DNA from: Haliea sp.
GTDB taxonomy: Bacteria; Pseudomonadota; Gammaproteobacteria; Pseudomonadales; Halieaceae
Assembly (NCBI GenBank): GCA_002692965.1
Contig: NZNC01000013.1
Coordinates: forward strand, 62,001-126,000
Length of the DNA: 64,000 nucleotides
Direction of reading: 5' to 3'
Shown here: piece after piece, positions 44,661 to 54,642 of the stretch
Position numbering within the stretch: the first letter of the stretch is position 1
Layout of the letters: every line of letters begins with the position of its first letter
Position numbers and translations under genes: made by a program
Notes under the pieces: generated by a model
What the model was told of the DNA's origin: nothing
The model's database searches: none
What the model saw: the letters and a program-made list of their open reading frames with translations, nothing else

Positions 44661-45640
44661 AGGCGAGAACGGCAGGACTGACGCTGGTGAGCCTGCTGGT
44701 TGCCGTGGGCCTCGGTAGCCTGTTGCTGCTCAGCCTGAGCACCTTCTGGCTCCAGGCGCGCCTGGAACTGCAGCGCGGGGAAGCCATGGCCAGGCTGCAG
44801 GACACCGGGCGTCATGTTCTCGGAATGCTGCAGCGGGAGGTGGCGCTTGCCGGGTACGCGGGGGGTGTGCCCTCGCAACGCGTGGAGACCCGCTTGGATG
44901 CCAGCCTGGCCTGTTCAGACAGTGTGGACTGGGCATTGAGTGCGCACCCGGCGGTGGATGTCGCCCCGTCGCCCGGCACACCGTCGGTGACAGTGGCCGG
45001 GCATCAGCTTGATTGTATACCCGGTGAGGATATCCAGCCGGGGAGTCCTTTGCTGGTCCTGCGCCGCAGTGCCACCTGGCCTGCGCTCACACTCGACACT
45101 TCCTCCATGCCGGCCGACGGACGCTGGTACCTGGCACGCGACGGCAGCAGGCTGGAGGCGGACTGGCTATTTCTTCCCGAAGGTGCCTCCCGCGAATCGA
45201 TACCTCTGGGGCAACACCAGAGCTATTGGGACTGGCGCGTTGCGATCTTTTACCTCCGTCGCTGGTCGCAGCGACCGGGGGACGGGATCCCAACGTTATG
45301 CATGGAGCACCTGCAGGTGCTGCGCATGGTCACCGAGTGTCTGGCTGAGGGGGTCGAGCAATGGGTGCTGGAATTTGGCCTCGACCTGGATCACAACGGT
45401 GTGGTGGATACCTACCGGGAGGCGCCGGCGGCGGAGCACCTGGCCCGCGCGCGCATGCTGCAGGTACACCTGCTCCTGCGCAGCGTGAGTCCGCTCGCCG
45501 GGCCGCGCCAAGCGCAGGAGTTTCACCTCGGCCCCCGCAGGCTTCAGCGGCCCGCTGACGGCTACTTCCGGCGTACCCTGGCGCTGGCCCTGCCCCTGAC
45601 CAATCTGGGCTTGCAGCGTGATATGGAGCGGCTGCCGTGA
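44657..45640 (+). CDS. pilW: Type IV pilus minor pilin PilW
   Basis: 327 residues, normal for PilW. Near the N-terminus KARTAG/LTLVSLLVAVGLGSLLLL is a prepilin-like site with Ser where most pilins have Glu at +5, which is worth noting. The body contains RLQDTGRHVLGMLQREVALAGY, a PilW feature, and FGLDLDHNGVVDTYREAPA. The GTG start overlaps the pilV stop by four bases. Confidence 0.9.
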   Translation: MKARTAGLTLVSLLVAVGLGSLLLLSLSTFWLQARLELQRGEAMARLQDTGRHVLGMLQREVALAGYAGGVPSQRVETRLDASLACSDSVDWALSAHPAVDVAPSPGTPSVTVAGHQLDCIPGEDIQPGSPLLVLRRSATWPALTLDTSSMPADGRWYLARDGSRLEADWLFLPEGASRESIPLGQHQSYWDWRVAIFYLRRWSQRPGDGIPTLCMEHLQVLRMVTECLAEGVEQWVLEFGLDLDHNGVVDTYREAPAAEHLARARMLQVHLLLRSVSPLAGPRQAQEFHLGPRRLQRPADGYFRRTLALALPLTNLGLQRDMERLP

Positions 45641-46143
45641 GGTCGCTGCGACAGGCCGGACTGGTTCTGCCCGCGACCCTGCTGCTGTTGCTGTTGACCT
45701 CCCTGGTCACCGTGACCTTGCTGCGGGTTGCACAGGCGGAGCAGCGCCTTGCGGGCAATCTGCAACAGTATCAACAGACGCGTTTGCTGGCCGAGGCACT
45801 GTTGGCGCAACTGGTCCGGGAAACGGCCGCTTTTGACCCGTCCCTGCCGCCTGGCGCACTGCGCTGTCGTCCCGGTGCCGGCTGCGAGCGGGATGACCTG
45901 GTCCTGGTGCTGCCGGAGGGCGCTCTGCCTGTTGGTATGCAGGCCAGTTGGTCAGTGCGTCGCCTGCAGCCTGCCTGGCTGGAGCACTGGCCGTTTCGAC
46001 AGCGGGAGTCCAGCGTGTCGACGGCCCTCTCAAGCCCGACGGCAGTTTTCGAGGCCAGCGTCACGGTAGACGCTCGTGCGTTGCAGGGCGGTCGATCGCG
46101 GCGTGCGGTCGGGGTTGCCCTGCGCGGGGAGCCGCGAACATGA
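45637..46143 (+). CDS. pilX: Type IV pilus minor pilin PilX
   Basis: 168 residues. The N-terminus RQAG/LVLPATLLLLLLTSLVTVTL is PilX-like, where the +5 residue is usually not Glu; AQAEQRLAGNLQQYQQTRLLAEALLA follows in the PilX way. GTG start overlaps pilW by four bases, and its stop overlaps pilY1 (ATGA). Confidence 0.87.
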   Translation: MRSLRQAGLVLPATLLLLLLTSLVTVTLLRVAQAEQRLAGNLQQYQQTRLLAEALLAQLVRETAAFDPSLPPGALRCRPGAGCERDDLVLVLPEGALPVGMQASWSVRRLQPAWLEHWPFRQRESSVSTALSSPTAVFEASVTVDARALQGGRSRRAVGVALRGEPRT

Positions 46144-48353
46144 CCCGGTACTCCTGGATTCTGACCCTGTGCCTGTTGTTGGCGAACCCGGTATTGGCGG
46201 ATGACCTGGAGGCCTATCGCCTCGGCGAGGCTTGCGACGACCCAGAGCTGGCTCCGGGCTACAGCCTGCCGGGGCCGGGGCTCGGACGGCAAATGCTGCC
46301 GGGATTGCCTCCTGCGGGAACGGCGCATGTGGGGCTGCCGATGGCGATGTATCTGCCTCTGTTTCAGCCCCGTCATGCGCCGGCCTGGCCCGGCAACCTG
46401 AAGAAACTCCAGATACTCGGCGGGCGTGCAGTGGATGCCATGGGGCAATCGGCCCTGGAAGACAGTGGAGAGCGCACCGGGCAGCTGAAGTTGTCGGCGA
46501 CAACCCTGTGGACACGCGTGGATCAGCCCTTCGGTGAGTCGCCGGACGGTGGCGACCTGAAGCGCGGTGGCGCGGGCCAGCAGTTGATGTTGGCGCCAGT
46601 GTCGGAGGTGCCGGTGCCGGGGCAGCGCAGGGTTCTGCTAGAACCCCTTGCCCATAGCAATGGAGAGCTCGCCGATATTCCGCCGCTGCTCGCGGATGCC
46701 GCGTCCGCGCGGGAGCTAAGTGCCGAGCTTGGCGTCAGGGATGAGACCGAGGCCCGGGCGGTGCTGCGCTGGGCGCGGGGACTGCCGCCGGCGCAGGGTG
46801 ATGTGACAGCACCCTGGCGGCTCGGGGCCATTCTACACAGTCAACCCGTCGTGGTGGATTACGGACCCGATCCGGCCGGCGCAGAGGGCGCACGCCTGCG
46901 GCGAATCCTCTTTGGCACCCAGTGGGGTTTTTTGCACATGATCGCAGACGGCGGAGGTGGGGCCGAAGGCAGGGAAATATTTGCTTACCTGCCGCGCCAG
47001 TATCTAGGCAACCTCGCAGTGCTATCGCAGGTGCAAGCGAATACGGTGAACTTTGTTCACGGCCTTGACGGGAGCCCGGTCGTGCTGCGTCGCGATGTCG
47101 ACGGCGACGGACGCATTGAGCCAGTGGCCGGGGACTGGGTACGAGTTGCATTTGGCATGCGTCGTGGCGGGCGCGGCTACCAGATGCTGGATATTACGGA
47201 TCCCGACGGGCCGCCGCGACTGTTGTGGCGTATCCGGCCGCAAGGGGATTATGCCCGCCTGGGGCTGGGTTTCTCCAAGCCGGTGAGTGGGCGCGTACTC
47301 TACGAGGACGGAGAGCGCGAAGTGCTGATATTCGGAGCCGGCTATCACGGTGGTCGGGATGGCGAGGGAAAACCGTTGGGCAAGGACGCAGCCGACGATC
47401 CGGATCCTGTCGGGAATGCCATCCTGGTCGTGGATGCCGCGACAGGCAAGCTTGTCTGGCAGGCCAGCGCCAACACCAGCGGATCCGCGGCCCCTGCTCA
47501 TCGGCAGCCCGCCATGCGTCACAGTATCCCTTCGCAGGTTGCGGTGTTGCGCAATCACCGCGGTCTCATCTACCGCGCTTACCTGGGCGACAGTGGTGGT
47601 CAGGTGTGGCGGGTGGACTTGCCCCCGGGGCGGGAACCTGGTCAGAGGGAGCGCTACTGGCGAGCTCGCCTTTTCGCAGACCTGGGGGAACTTGGCGGGG
47701 CTCCGCGGCTGCGCCGGTTTTTCCATGCGCCGGCCGTGTTCCAGGCGCGCGACACGGCGGGTACGCCCTTCGATGGCATCGTTCTGGCCAGCGGCAATCA
47801 GGCACAGCCGCTGGATCTGCAGGGGCGAGACTATCTGTTTTACCTGCGGGACTACCAGGTGGGTCCCACAGCCGGGAATGTGACGCCCATTGACGCTGAG
47901 GCGCTGCCCGATCTCGCCGACTGTGCCCACGATATTCCCCTGTGTCGTTCCGGGCGGCAGGCTGGCTGGAAAATGGCCCTGGAGGGACCCGGGGAGAAGG
48001 GGCTCTCGAGGCCCCACCTGGCAGGGGGACGGTTGTGGTTGACCAGCTACCTGCCGCCGCAGCGCCGCGAGGACTGTGAACGCTCTCCGGGGCGAAATCG
48101 CCTTTATCGTCTGCAACTGCTCGACGAAGGGCCGCCGGCGCGGGTGCGTATGCTGACGCTGGCGCCGGGGCTGCCCGCGAGCATCGCCAGGGTAGGGTGG
48201 CAGGCCTGGGTGCCAGCCGGGCCCGTGCCGGTCGACTGGCTTCCAGAGATGCCCCCGGAGGGGGCGGATGACGCCAGCCTGCCGCGGCAGCTGTTGCCGG
48301 CCGCGGTGCGGCGCCTGGTTCCCCTGTATTGGCGCGATCTGGAGCGCGAGTAG
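46140..48353 (+). CDS. pilY1: PilY1-type pilus adhesin, short form
   Basis: 737 residues with a signal peptide (MTRYSWILTLCLLLANPVLA). The C-terminal PilY1 beta-propeller is present: LRRILFGTQWGFLHMI, FAYLPRQYLGNLAVL, MLDITDPDGPPRLLWRI, GDSGGQVWRVDL. A calcium loop DVDGDGRIE lies near residue 319. PilY1 sits at the pilus tip, aids adhesion and counters retraction. Family members often exceed 1000 residues because of an N-terminal von Willebrand A domain; it is absent here, yet the gene has its own signal peptide and so seems complete. It overlaps pilX and is followed by pilE. Confidence 0.9.
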   Translation: MTRYSWILTLCLLLANPVLADDLEAYRLGEACDDPELAPGYSLPGPGLGRQMLPGLPPAGTAHVGLPMAMYLPLFQPRHAPAWPGNLKKLQILGGRAVDAMGQSALEDSGERTGQLKLSATTLWTRVDQPFGESPDGGDLKRGGAGQQLMLAPVSEVPVPGQRRVLLEPLAHSNGELADIPPLLADAASARELSAELGVRDETEARAVLRWARGLPPAQGDVTAPWRLGAILHSQPVVVDYGPDPAGAEGARLRRILFGTQWGFLHMIADGGGGAEGREIFAYLPRQYLGNLAVLSQVQANTVNFVHGLDGSPVVLRRDVDGDGRIEPVAGDWVRVAFGMRRGGRGYQMLDITDPDGPPRLLWRIRPQGDYARLGLGFSKPVSGRVLYEDGEREVLIFGAGYHGGRDGEGKPLGKDAADDPDPVGNAILVVDAATGKLVWQASANTSGSAAPAHRQPAMRHSIPSQVAVLRNHRGLIYRAYLGDSGGQVWRVDLPPGREPGQRERYWRARLFADLGELGGAPRLRRFFHAPAVFQARDTAGTPFDGIVLASGNQAQPLDLQGRDYLFYLRDYQVGPTAGNVTPIDAEALPDLADCAHDIPLCRSGRQAGWKMALEGPGEKGLSRPHLAGGRLWLTSYLPPQRREDCERSPGRNRLYRLQLLDEGPPARVRMLTLAPGLPASIARVGWQAWVPAGPVPVDWLPEMPPEGADDASLPRQLLPAAVRRLVPLYWRDLERE

Positions 48354-48355
48354 GC

Positions 48356-48829
48356 ATGATCAGGGCAAGGGGATTTTCCCTGCTGGAGTTACTGGTCGTA
48401 CTGGTCCTGCTGGGCTGGCTGGCGACACTGGCGCTGCCAGCGTTTCAGGAGCAGATACTACGTGCTCGTCGAGTGGTCGCCACCACGGCGCTGTGGGAGC
48501 TGATGCTTCGCCAGGAGCAGTACTTTACTCGCCACCGCCGCTACGCCATGGACCTGTCCAGTCTTGGCGTGGGGCACGGCGATCATTTTTACCTCGATGC
48601 CCACGGCAGGAGGCAGGAAGAGCCCGGAATTTACCGGATTTCGGTGGCGCAGGGAGAGGCGCAGACACTGCGCCTGCTGGCCACGGCGGTGGGTCGCCAG
48701 GCTCGAGACCATCGCTGCGCACGGTTGTGGCTCGACAGTACCGGGGCACACGGCAGTGTTACCCGCGAGGCCTTGGCGGATGCGGCGGAAAGTGTGCCGG
48801 CCGCCGGCAAGTCGGCGTGCTGGCCCTGA
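48356..48829 (+). CDS. pilE: Type IV pilus minor pilin PilE
   Basis: 157 residues. IRARG/FSLLELLVVLVLLGWLATLA is a classic prepilin site with Glu at +5, and ALPAFQEQILRARRVVATTAL, RQEQYFTRHRRYA fits PilE. A late Cys pair (DHRC and KSACWP) would make the D-region disulfide. ATG 48356 is two bases after the pilY1 stop. It closes the pilus operon and faces pilR. Confidence 0.9.
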   Translation: MIRARGFSLLELLVVLVLLGWLATLALPAFQEQILRARRVVATTALWELMLRQEQYFTRHRRYAMDLSSLGVGHGDHFYLDAHGRRQEEPGIYRISVAQGEAQTLRLLATAVGRQARDHRCARLWLDSTGAHGSVTREALADAAESVPAAGKSACWP

Positions 48830-48860
48830 CTGCGCTTCAGAGTGCCCGAAGCAGGCAAGC

Positions 48861-50288
48861 TCAGTCGTCCAGACCGAGCTTCTGCAATCGGTAGCGCAGG
48901 CTGCGGAAGGAGATGCCCAGCTCCCGCGCCGCAGCCGTCTTGTTGCCGCCACAGGTCTCAATCGTCGACGTCAATACCTGGCGTTCGATAGCGTTCATGT
49001 AGCCGTCGAGGTCGCCCCGCGCCGCGGTCAGTGGGGGCGGCGTTGACGCAGCGGCATCCAGGGTTCGCTGCATCTCGGGGTCGCTCTCGGCGGGAACGGC
49101 GCCTGACCCGGTGTGGTTCGGGTGGCCCCGGCTTGTCTGATGCCCTTGCAGCTGCAGGTCACCGGTGTCGATGCTACTGCCCTCGGCGAGGGCCAGCGCG
49201 CGTTCCAGCATGTTTTCCAGTTCCCGGACATTGCCGGGAAAGGCGTAGTCCTGCAGCGTCGACAGGGCGGAGGGTGTCAGGCGCACGGCTTCGCTGGCGC
49301 CCAGCCGGAGAAGGAGAACCTCGACGAGTTGCGGCAGGTCTTCCCGATGCTCCCGCAGGGCCGGTATGTGCAAATCGATGACGTTGATGCGGTAGAAAAG
49401 GTCATTGCGGAAGCGCCCCGCTTCCACCTCGCTGGCCAGGTGCCGGTGGGTGGCACTGAGCAGGCGGATATCCGTTGCCTGCTCGCTCTGGGCACCCACC
49501 GGGCGCACGGCCTTTTCCTGGATTGCGCGCAGCAGTTTGACCTGCATGGGAAGGGGCAATTCGGCGATTTCGTCGAGGAAGAGCGTACCGCCCTCCGCCG
49601 CCTGGAACAGGCCCTGCTTGTCGCGACTGGCACCGGTAAAGCTTCCCTTCAGGTGGCCAAAGAACTCGCTCTCCATCAGCTCGGGGGGGATAGCGCCGCA
49701 GTTCACAGCGATGAAGGGCCCCTCCGCACGCGGCCCCTCGGCGTGGATCAGTCTGGCCACCACTTCCTTGCCCACCCCGGATTCGCCGTGAATATGCACG
49801 GGTGCCTGGCTGCGCGCGAGTTTGCGGATTTGCTGCCTCAAGCTCTGCATCGCAGGCGATTGCCCGACTAGTTGCAGGCGTGCGCCATTGGCAGCGGTGT
49901 TTGCGCTCCGCCGGGGCAGTTTCAGGGCTGTCTGCACCAGGCTGCGCAGGCGCTCGAGCTCGATCGGCTTGCTGATGAAGTCGAAAGCGCCTCCCTTGAG
50001 GGCCGAGATGGCAGTTTCCACACTGCCGTGCGCCGTGATAACCGCGACCGGCAGGTCCGGGTACTCTCGCTGGATCAGCTCCACCAGGCTGATGCCATTG
50101 CCATCCGGAAGTCGCATGTCAGTCAGACAGAGATCCGGCGTGCGCTGCTGCAATTGATGTCGCGCCTCCTGCAGGGTGGCGGCGCAGTGAGAGGCGAGGC
50201 CCATCCGCTCGAGCGTGAGACTCAGCAGCTCGCGGATGTCGGGCTCATCGTCAACAATGAGGACGGACTGTGTGGTGCCCTGATTCAT
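48861..50288 (-). CDS. pilR: Sigma-54-dependent response regulator PilR
   Basis: 475 residues in three parts: receiver domain with phospho-acceptor Asp57 (CLTDMRLPDG), AAA+ domain with Walker A GESGVGKE (168-175) and the sigma-54 contact loop GSFTGA (215-220), and a Fis-type helix-turn-helix at the end (GGNKTAAARELGISFRSLRY). It activates pilin transcription with sigma-54 when phosphorylated by PilS. The start overlaps the pilS stop by four bases. Confidence 0.95.
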   Translation of the reverse strand: MNQGTTQSVLIVDDEPDIRELLSLTLERMGLASHCAATLQEARHQLQQRTPDLCLTDMRLPDGNGISLVELIQREYPDLPVAVITAHGSVETAISALKGGAFDFISKPIELERLRSLVQTALKLPRRSANTAANGARLQLVGQSPAMQSLRQQIRKLARSQAPVHIHGESGVGKEVVARLIHAEGPRAEGPFIAVNCGAIPPELMESEFFGHLKGSFTGASRDKQGLFQAAEGGTLFLDEIAELPLPMQVKLLRAIQEKAVRPVGAQSEQATDIRLLSATHRHLASEVEAGRFRNDLFYRINVIDLHIPALREHREDLPQLVEVLLLRLGASEAVRLTPSALSTLQDYAFPGNVRELENMLERALALAEGSSIDTGDLQLQGHQTSRGHPNHTGSGAVPAESDPEMQRTLDAAASTPPPLTAARGDLDGYMNAIERQVLTSTIETCGGNKTAAARELGISFRSLRYRLQKLGLDD

Positions 50289-51940
50289 CGGAACCCCCGC
50301 GGGCTCAGCGTGATGCGGAAGCAGCTTTCGCCCTGTCCGGTTCTCCGGTAGCGCAGGCTGGCCCGGTTGATTTCACAGAGTTCCCGGCTCAGATAAAGGC
50401 CCATGCCACTCCCCTCTGTGACGGTGGTAAAAAAGGGTTCGAAGAGTTTGGGCTGGTCATGCGGGGAGACCCCCTCGCCGCGGTCCAGCACATCCAGCAG
50501 GCACTGACGCGTGGCCGGGTCGGTGTGAACCTCGACGCGAGCCGCCGCATTTCCGCCGGCCATCTTACTGTGACGCAGGGCATTGTCCAGCAGGTTGCCC
50601 AGAATCCGCCGCAGGTTCTCCGGGTCGAATTCAATCGTGAGATCGGGCTGCTCACAGTGGAAGTCTATGCGGGCGGGCTCCTGGAGTAGCGCCTGGTAGC
50701 GCTGCAGGAAACCGGGGATCCATTCGGCGAGTCGAATGGGTGCGGGGCGCGGTGGCTCCCGGCGGGAGATCCGCATGATACTTTCGATGGTCTGGTTAAC
50801 CCGCACGCTATGCTGCTGGATGATGTCAGCCAGTCGCTGGTCGGCGGGCTGCAGGTCGGCTGACTCCTGCAGCAGCTGGGCGGCGTGACTGATGGCTCCC
50901 AGAGGATTGCGGACCTCGTGGGCAATGCTGGCTGTCAGGCGCCCAAGGGAAGCCAGTTTGAGAGATTGCGCATACTGTGCCACCGGGCGGTGATCCTCGA
51001 GAAAAATCAGCGTGCTGGCTACCGCCTCCGGCCCCAGGTGCAGGAAGTGAGCGGTCACCAGGGGGCTGTCCTGGTTTACCTGGAAAGGTTCCGGGCGATG
51101 CTCACCACTCAGCTGCCAGTCTCGGCATTGTTTCGCCAGTTCGGGGCTGTAGGTTGCCAGTGACGTGGGCTCGGCGAGTGGGCGGTCGCGATCGAGCGGC
51201 AGCAGTCTGCGTGCCGCCTCGTTGATCCGGCGCGCCTGCCCCCGATCGTCCAATAGCAGGACCCCGGCCTGCAGGTGCTGCACAATCTGTTCGTTCAGTC
51301 GCTGTAGCTGGTGCAGGTCGGTCGCACGGCTGCGCGCCAGTGCCTCGGCGCGCCCCAGCCTCGAGGCGATCAGCTGGACCAGCAGCGACACCGCGAAGAT
51401 CAGCAGGCCCAGCAGGCCCGCGGGCAACAGGCCGTTCAGGTCCTGGGCACCGCGGAGTATCAGCCACACGGTATCCAGCAGCGTCACCAGTACGCTGATT
51501 GCCGCCAGCAGGGTGGCAAGAATGCGCCGACTGAGCATGACCGCACTGGCGGCGACGGTGATCACCATGAGCACCGGCAAGCCGCTGCTCATGCCGCCGC
51601 TGGTGTCGGCGAGCAGGGCGATGATGGTGATATCCACCAGAAAGACGGCAAACAGGCCGCGCTGGGAGAACTTCCAGTGGCGAAGGACGGCCACCAGTAG
51701 GAGCAGAGCCGTCGACAGGTAGCCCAGGGACCCCAGAAGGTAAAGGCCCGGGTTGAGGTGCCCCACGAGCTCGCGAGCGGTGGGGCTGACCAGCATGCTC
51801 AACAGCGCCACGGACAACAGCAAACGGTAGCCGGCATAGACACGCAGCAGCGCCAGGCTGTGCTGTGGCGGCGCGCTGGCGATTTGTGTCGATGGCGAGG
51901 TGAGCAGCGTCACTGTCAGTCGGTCCTGAATCCTGGCCAA
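50285..51940 (-). CDS. pilS: Sensor histidine kinase PilS
   Basis: About 551 residues. Six membrane helices at the N-terminus, a PAS-like stretch (GVLLLDDRGQARRINEAARR), the phospho-acceptor box SIAHEVRNPLGAISHAAQLL with His341, and the ATPase part with NLLDNALRHS and GSGMGLYLSREL. It senses pilin in the membrane in known systems and phosphorylates PilR. The start is not certain; the first 25 residues may be untranslated. Divergent from nadE. Confidence 0.93.
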   Translation of the reverse strand: MARIQDRLTVTLLTSPSTQIASAPPQHSLALLRVYAGYRLLLSVALLSMLVSPTARELVGHLNPGLYLLGSLGYLSTALLLLVAVLRHWKFSQRGLFAVFLVDITIIALLADTSGGMSSGLPVLMVITVAASAVMLSRRILATLLAAISVLVTLLDTVWLILRGAQDLNGLLPAGLLGLLIFAVSLLVQLIASRLGRAEALARSRATDLHQLQRLNEQIVQHLQAGVLLLDDRGQARRINEAARRLLPLDRDRPLAEPTSLATYSPELAKQCRDWQLSGEHRPEPFQVNQDSPLVTAHFLHLGPEAVASTLIFLEDHRPVAQYAQSLKLASLGRLTASIAHEVRNPLGAISHAAQLLQESADLQPADQRLADIIQQHSVRVNQTIESIMRISRREPPRPAPIRLAEWIPGFLQRYQALLQEPARIDFHCEQPDLTIEFDPENLRRILGNLLDNALRHSKMAGGNAAARVEVHTDPATRQCLLDVLDRGEGVSPHDQPKLFEPFFTTVTEGSGMGLYLSRELCEINRASLRYRRTGQGESCFRITLSPRGFR

Positions 51941-52033
51941 TTCAGTGTATCAGGAAGCGCGGGATGCGCGGGGCTGGTAGCGGGCTGCGCTTTCCCGGAA
52001 AATGGCTGGCTTGATCTGAGAGGACCACAGCCC

Positions 52034-53668
52034 ATGAGTACCCTGAACCTTCTGATGGCGCAGATGAACACCCTGGTAGGTGATTTCGAAGCGAATACCG
52101 ATCGCGTGATCGAGATCATGCGCCGCGCGGAAGAAGAGCACAGCAGCCCGGTGATCGTATTCCCCGAGCTGACACTCAGTGGTTACCCCCCGGAGGATCT
52201 TCTCCTGCGCCCCAGCGTGGAGCTGCGGGTAGCTCGGTCACTGCGCCGTCTGTGTGAAGCCATGCAGGGCGATGCCTGGCTGGTGCTGGGTTTTCCCCGG
52301 CGCGAGGGGATTGCCCTTTACAATGCTGCTGCGGTCCTGCATCGGGGGGAAATCGTCGCCGAATACCACAAGCAGTGCCTGCCCAATTACCAGGTCTTTG
52401 ACGAGGTGCGCTATTTCCAGCCCGGCAGCCAGCCCTGCGTGGTGGATATCCAGGGTGTACCCGTGGGGCTGACCATCTGCGAGGACATCTGGGAAACCGG
52501 CCCGGTACGGCAGGCGGCGGAGGCGGGTGCGGAATTGATCCTCAACCTGAATTCTTCGCCTTACCACCGGGGCAAGCGGGTCGAGCGCTGGGAGCTGGTG
52601 GCCGAGCGCGCGCGCAGCAGTCATTGCCCGATCGTCTACGTCAATCAGGTGGGCGGTCAGGACGAGCTGGTCTTCGACGGCGGTTCCTTCGCCGTGGGTG
52701 CCAACGGCGCGCTGCGTGCTGCGACACCCAATTTTGTCGAGGGAGAGTTCTGGCTACAGGCTTCCCGCGACAGTGATGCGGTGGTCTTGCATTGTGAAGA
52801 GCCTCCCGCGGAGCCCCTCGACGAGCTGGAAGCGACCTGGCGGGCCCTGGTGCTTGGCTTGCGCGATTACGTCAACAAGAACCGTTTCCGCGGCGTGGTG
52901 CTGGGGCTGTCCGGCGGGATCGACTCGGCCCTGACCCTGGCTGTAGCAGTGGAGGCCCTGGGGCCGGAACGGGTCGAGGCCGTCATGATGCCTTTCCGCT
53001 ATACCTCGTCGATGAGCGTGGAAGACGCCGCCGAGCAATCCCGCATGCTCGGGGTCAAGCACAGCGTGATTTCCATCGAGTCGGCCTACGAGGCCTTCAT
53101 GGATGGCCTGAGCGAGGAGTTTGCCGGTACCGAGGTGGATACCACCGAGCAGAACCTGCAGGCGCGCTGCCGCGGTGTTTTCCTGATGTCCATTTCCAAC
53201 AAGAAAGGCCTGCTGGTCCTTACCACCGGCAACAAGAGTGAGTTGGCCGTGGGTTACTCGACGCTCTACGGTGACATGGCGGGGGGCTTCGACGTGCTCA
53301 AGGACGTGCCCAAGACCCTGGTCTTCGAGCTGGCGCGCTACCGCAACCGGCTGTCCCCCTGCGTGCCCCAGCGGGTCATCGACCGGCCGCCCTCGGCCGA
53401 GCTGGCGCCTGACCAGAAGGACGAGGACAACCTGCCGCCCTATCCGGTGCTGGACCGCATCCTCGAGCTGTACGTGGAGCAGGACTACAGTGCGGCGGCG
53501 ATCATCGCCACCGGCCTGGATGCCGAGCAGGTCCACAAGGTGATCCGGCTGGTGGATCTCAACGAGTACAAGCGCCGCCAGGCCCCGATCGGGGTGCGCA
53601 TCAGCCGTCGCGGGTTTGGTCGCGACCGGCGCTACCCGATCACCTCGGGCTGGACGCCGGGAGAGTAA
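52034..53668 (+). CDS. nadE: Glutamine-dependent NAD+ synthetase
   Basis: 544 residues. The N-terminal amidase (nitrilase fold) has the triad E45 (FPELTLSGYP), K113 (YHKQCLPNY) and C149 (LTICEDIW); the synthetase has the PP-loop SGGIDS at 293-298 and TGNKSELAVGYSTLYGD. It makes NAD+ from deamido-NAD+ using glutamine nitrogen. Start ATG 52034 is chosen at the conserved NLLMAQMNTLVGD. It is convergent with bamD, one base apart. Confidence 0.97.
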   Translation: MSTLNLLMAQMNTLVGDFEANTDRVIEIMRRAEEEHSSPVIVFPELTLSGYPPEDLLLRPSVELRVARSLRRLCEAMQGDAWLVLGFPRREGIALYNAAAVLHRGEIVAEYHKQCLPNYQVFDEVRYFQPGSQPCVVDIQGVPVGLTICEDIWETGPVRQAAEAGAELILNLNSSPYHRGKRVERWELVAERARSSHCPIVYVNQVGGQDELVFDGGSFAVGANGALRAATPNFVEGEFWLQASRDSDAVVLHCEEPPAEPLDELEATWRALVLGLRDYVNKNRFRGVVLGLSGGIDSALTLAVAVEALGPERVEAVMMPFRYTSSMSVEDAAEQSRMLGVKHSVISIESAYEAFMDGLSEEFAGTEVDTTEQNLQARCRGVFLMSISNKKGLLVLTTGNKSELAVGYSTLYGDMAGGFDVLKDVPKTLVFELARYRNRLSPCVPQRVIDRPPSAELAPDQKDEDNLPPYPVLDRILELYVEQDYSAAAIIATGLDAEQVHKVIRLVDLNEYKRRQAPIGVRISRRGFGRDRRYPITSGWTPGE

Positions 53669-53669
53669 G

Positions 53670-54554
53670 TCAGTCGTAGAGCTCGCGGGTGTCGAACTGC
53701 GGCACCTCCGGCGGGTCGAACAGACCGAAGGTGGCCTTGTTGACCCAGGAGCGTTCCTGGCCTTCGAGGGAGTAGTCGCTGCGGAAACGGCCGTTTTCGT
53801 CCAGCGCGGGGTAGCTCGGATAGTTCATGGCGAGCACCTCGATGGTGTCCTGGGCCAGGTCCTTCATCCCGAGCAGGATATAGCCCTGGGCCATGATGGC
53901 CAGGGCATCCGGCACCGCCGGGGTGCGCTGGAAGTTTTCCACCACGTAACGGCCGCGGTTGGTGGCGGCGAGGTAGGCCCCGCGGCGGAAGTAGTAGTTG
54001 GCCACCAGGATTTCGTGCCGGGCCAGCAGGTTGCGCAGATGTACCATGCGCGCCCGCGCGTCCTCCGCATAGGGGCTGTCTGGGAAGCGGTTGACCAGCT
54101 GGGAGAATTCCGTGAAGGCCTCCCGGGCGTGGGACATGTCGCGGCTGCTTTCATCCGTGGGGAGGAAGCGGTCGAACAGGTCGCCACCGGCACTGTAGGC
54201 CGCCAGCCCCTTCATGTAGTAGGCGTAGTCCACGCTGGGGTGTTGGGGATGCAGGCGGATGAAGCGATCGGCGGCTTCCACCGCGGCTTCCCGCTCATAG
54301 GCATTGTAGTGGGCGTAAATCAGCTCCAGCTGGGCCTGCTCGGCATAGCGGCCGAAGGGATAGCGGGATTCCAGCATCTGCAGGGCCCGTACCGCCAGAC
54401 TGTAGTTGCGGCTGCGCAGGTAGCGCTGGGCCGTTTCGTACATCTGCTGTTCACCGGAGTCGGCAGTGATGCCGTCCACGTCATCGTTGCTGGCGCAGCC
54501 GGTGATCAGGAGGGCCAGCAGCAGAGCCGTGGCAAATTTGACTGTATTCAACAA
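53670..54554 (-). CDS. bamD: Outer-membrane assembly lipoprotein BamD
   Basis: 294 residues. The lipobox LALLITGC gives a lipidated Cys at about residue 20. TPR-like helices follow ([40 protein letters not shown]), and the [17 protein letters not shown] motif is typical of BamD/ComL. It is an essential part of the BAM complex. The only possible starts before the signal peptide are TTG codons (54554 or 54551), which is unusual for this gene. Confidence 0.95.
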   Translation of the reverse strand: MLNTVKFATALLLALLITGCASNDDVDGITADSGEQQMYETAQRYLRSRNYSLAVRALQMLESRYPFGRYAEQAQLELIYAHYNAYEREAAVEAADRFIRLHPQHPSVDYAYYMKGLAAYSAGGDLFDRFLPTDESSRDMSHAREAFTEFSQLVNRFPDSPYAEDARARMVHLRNLLARHEILVANYYFRRGAYLAATNRGRYVVENFQRTPAVPDALAIMAQGYILLGMKDLAQDTIEVLAMNYPSYPALDENGRFRSDYSLEGQERSWVNKATFGLFDPPEVPQFDTRELYD

Positions 54555-54642
54555 GGTGGCAACCGCTTGCGTGTTAACATGAGTGAGTATGCGCAGGGCG
54601 TTATTTAACCACAGCGCCGGTGGCGCCGAAACAGGTATTCTG

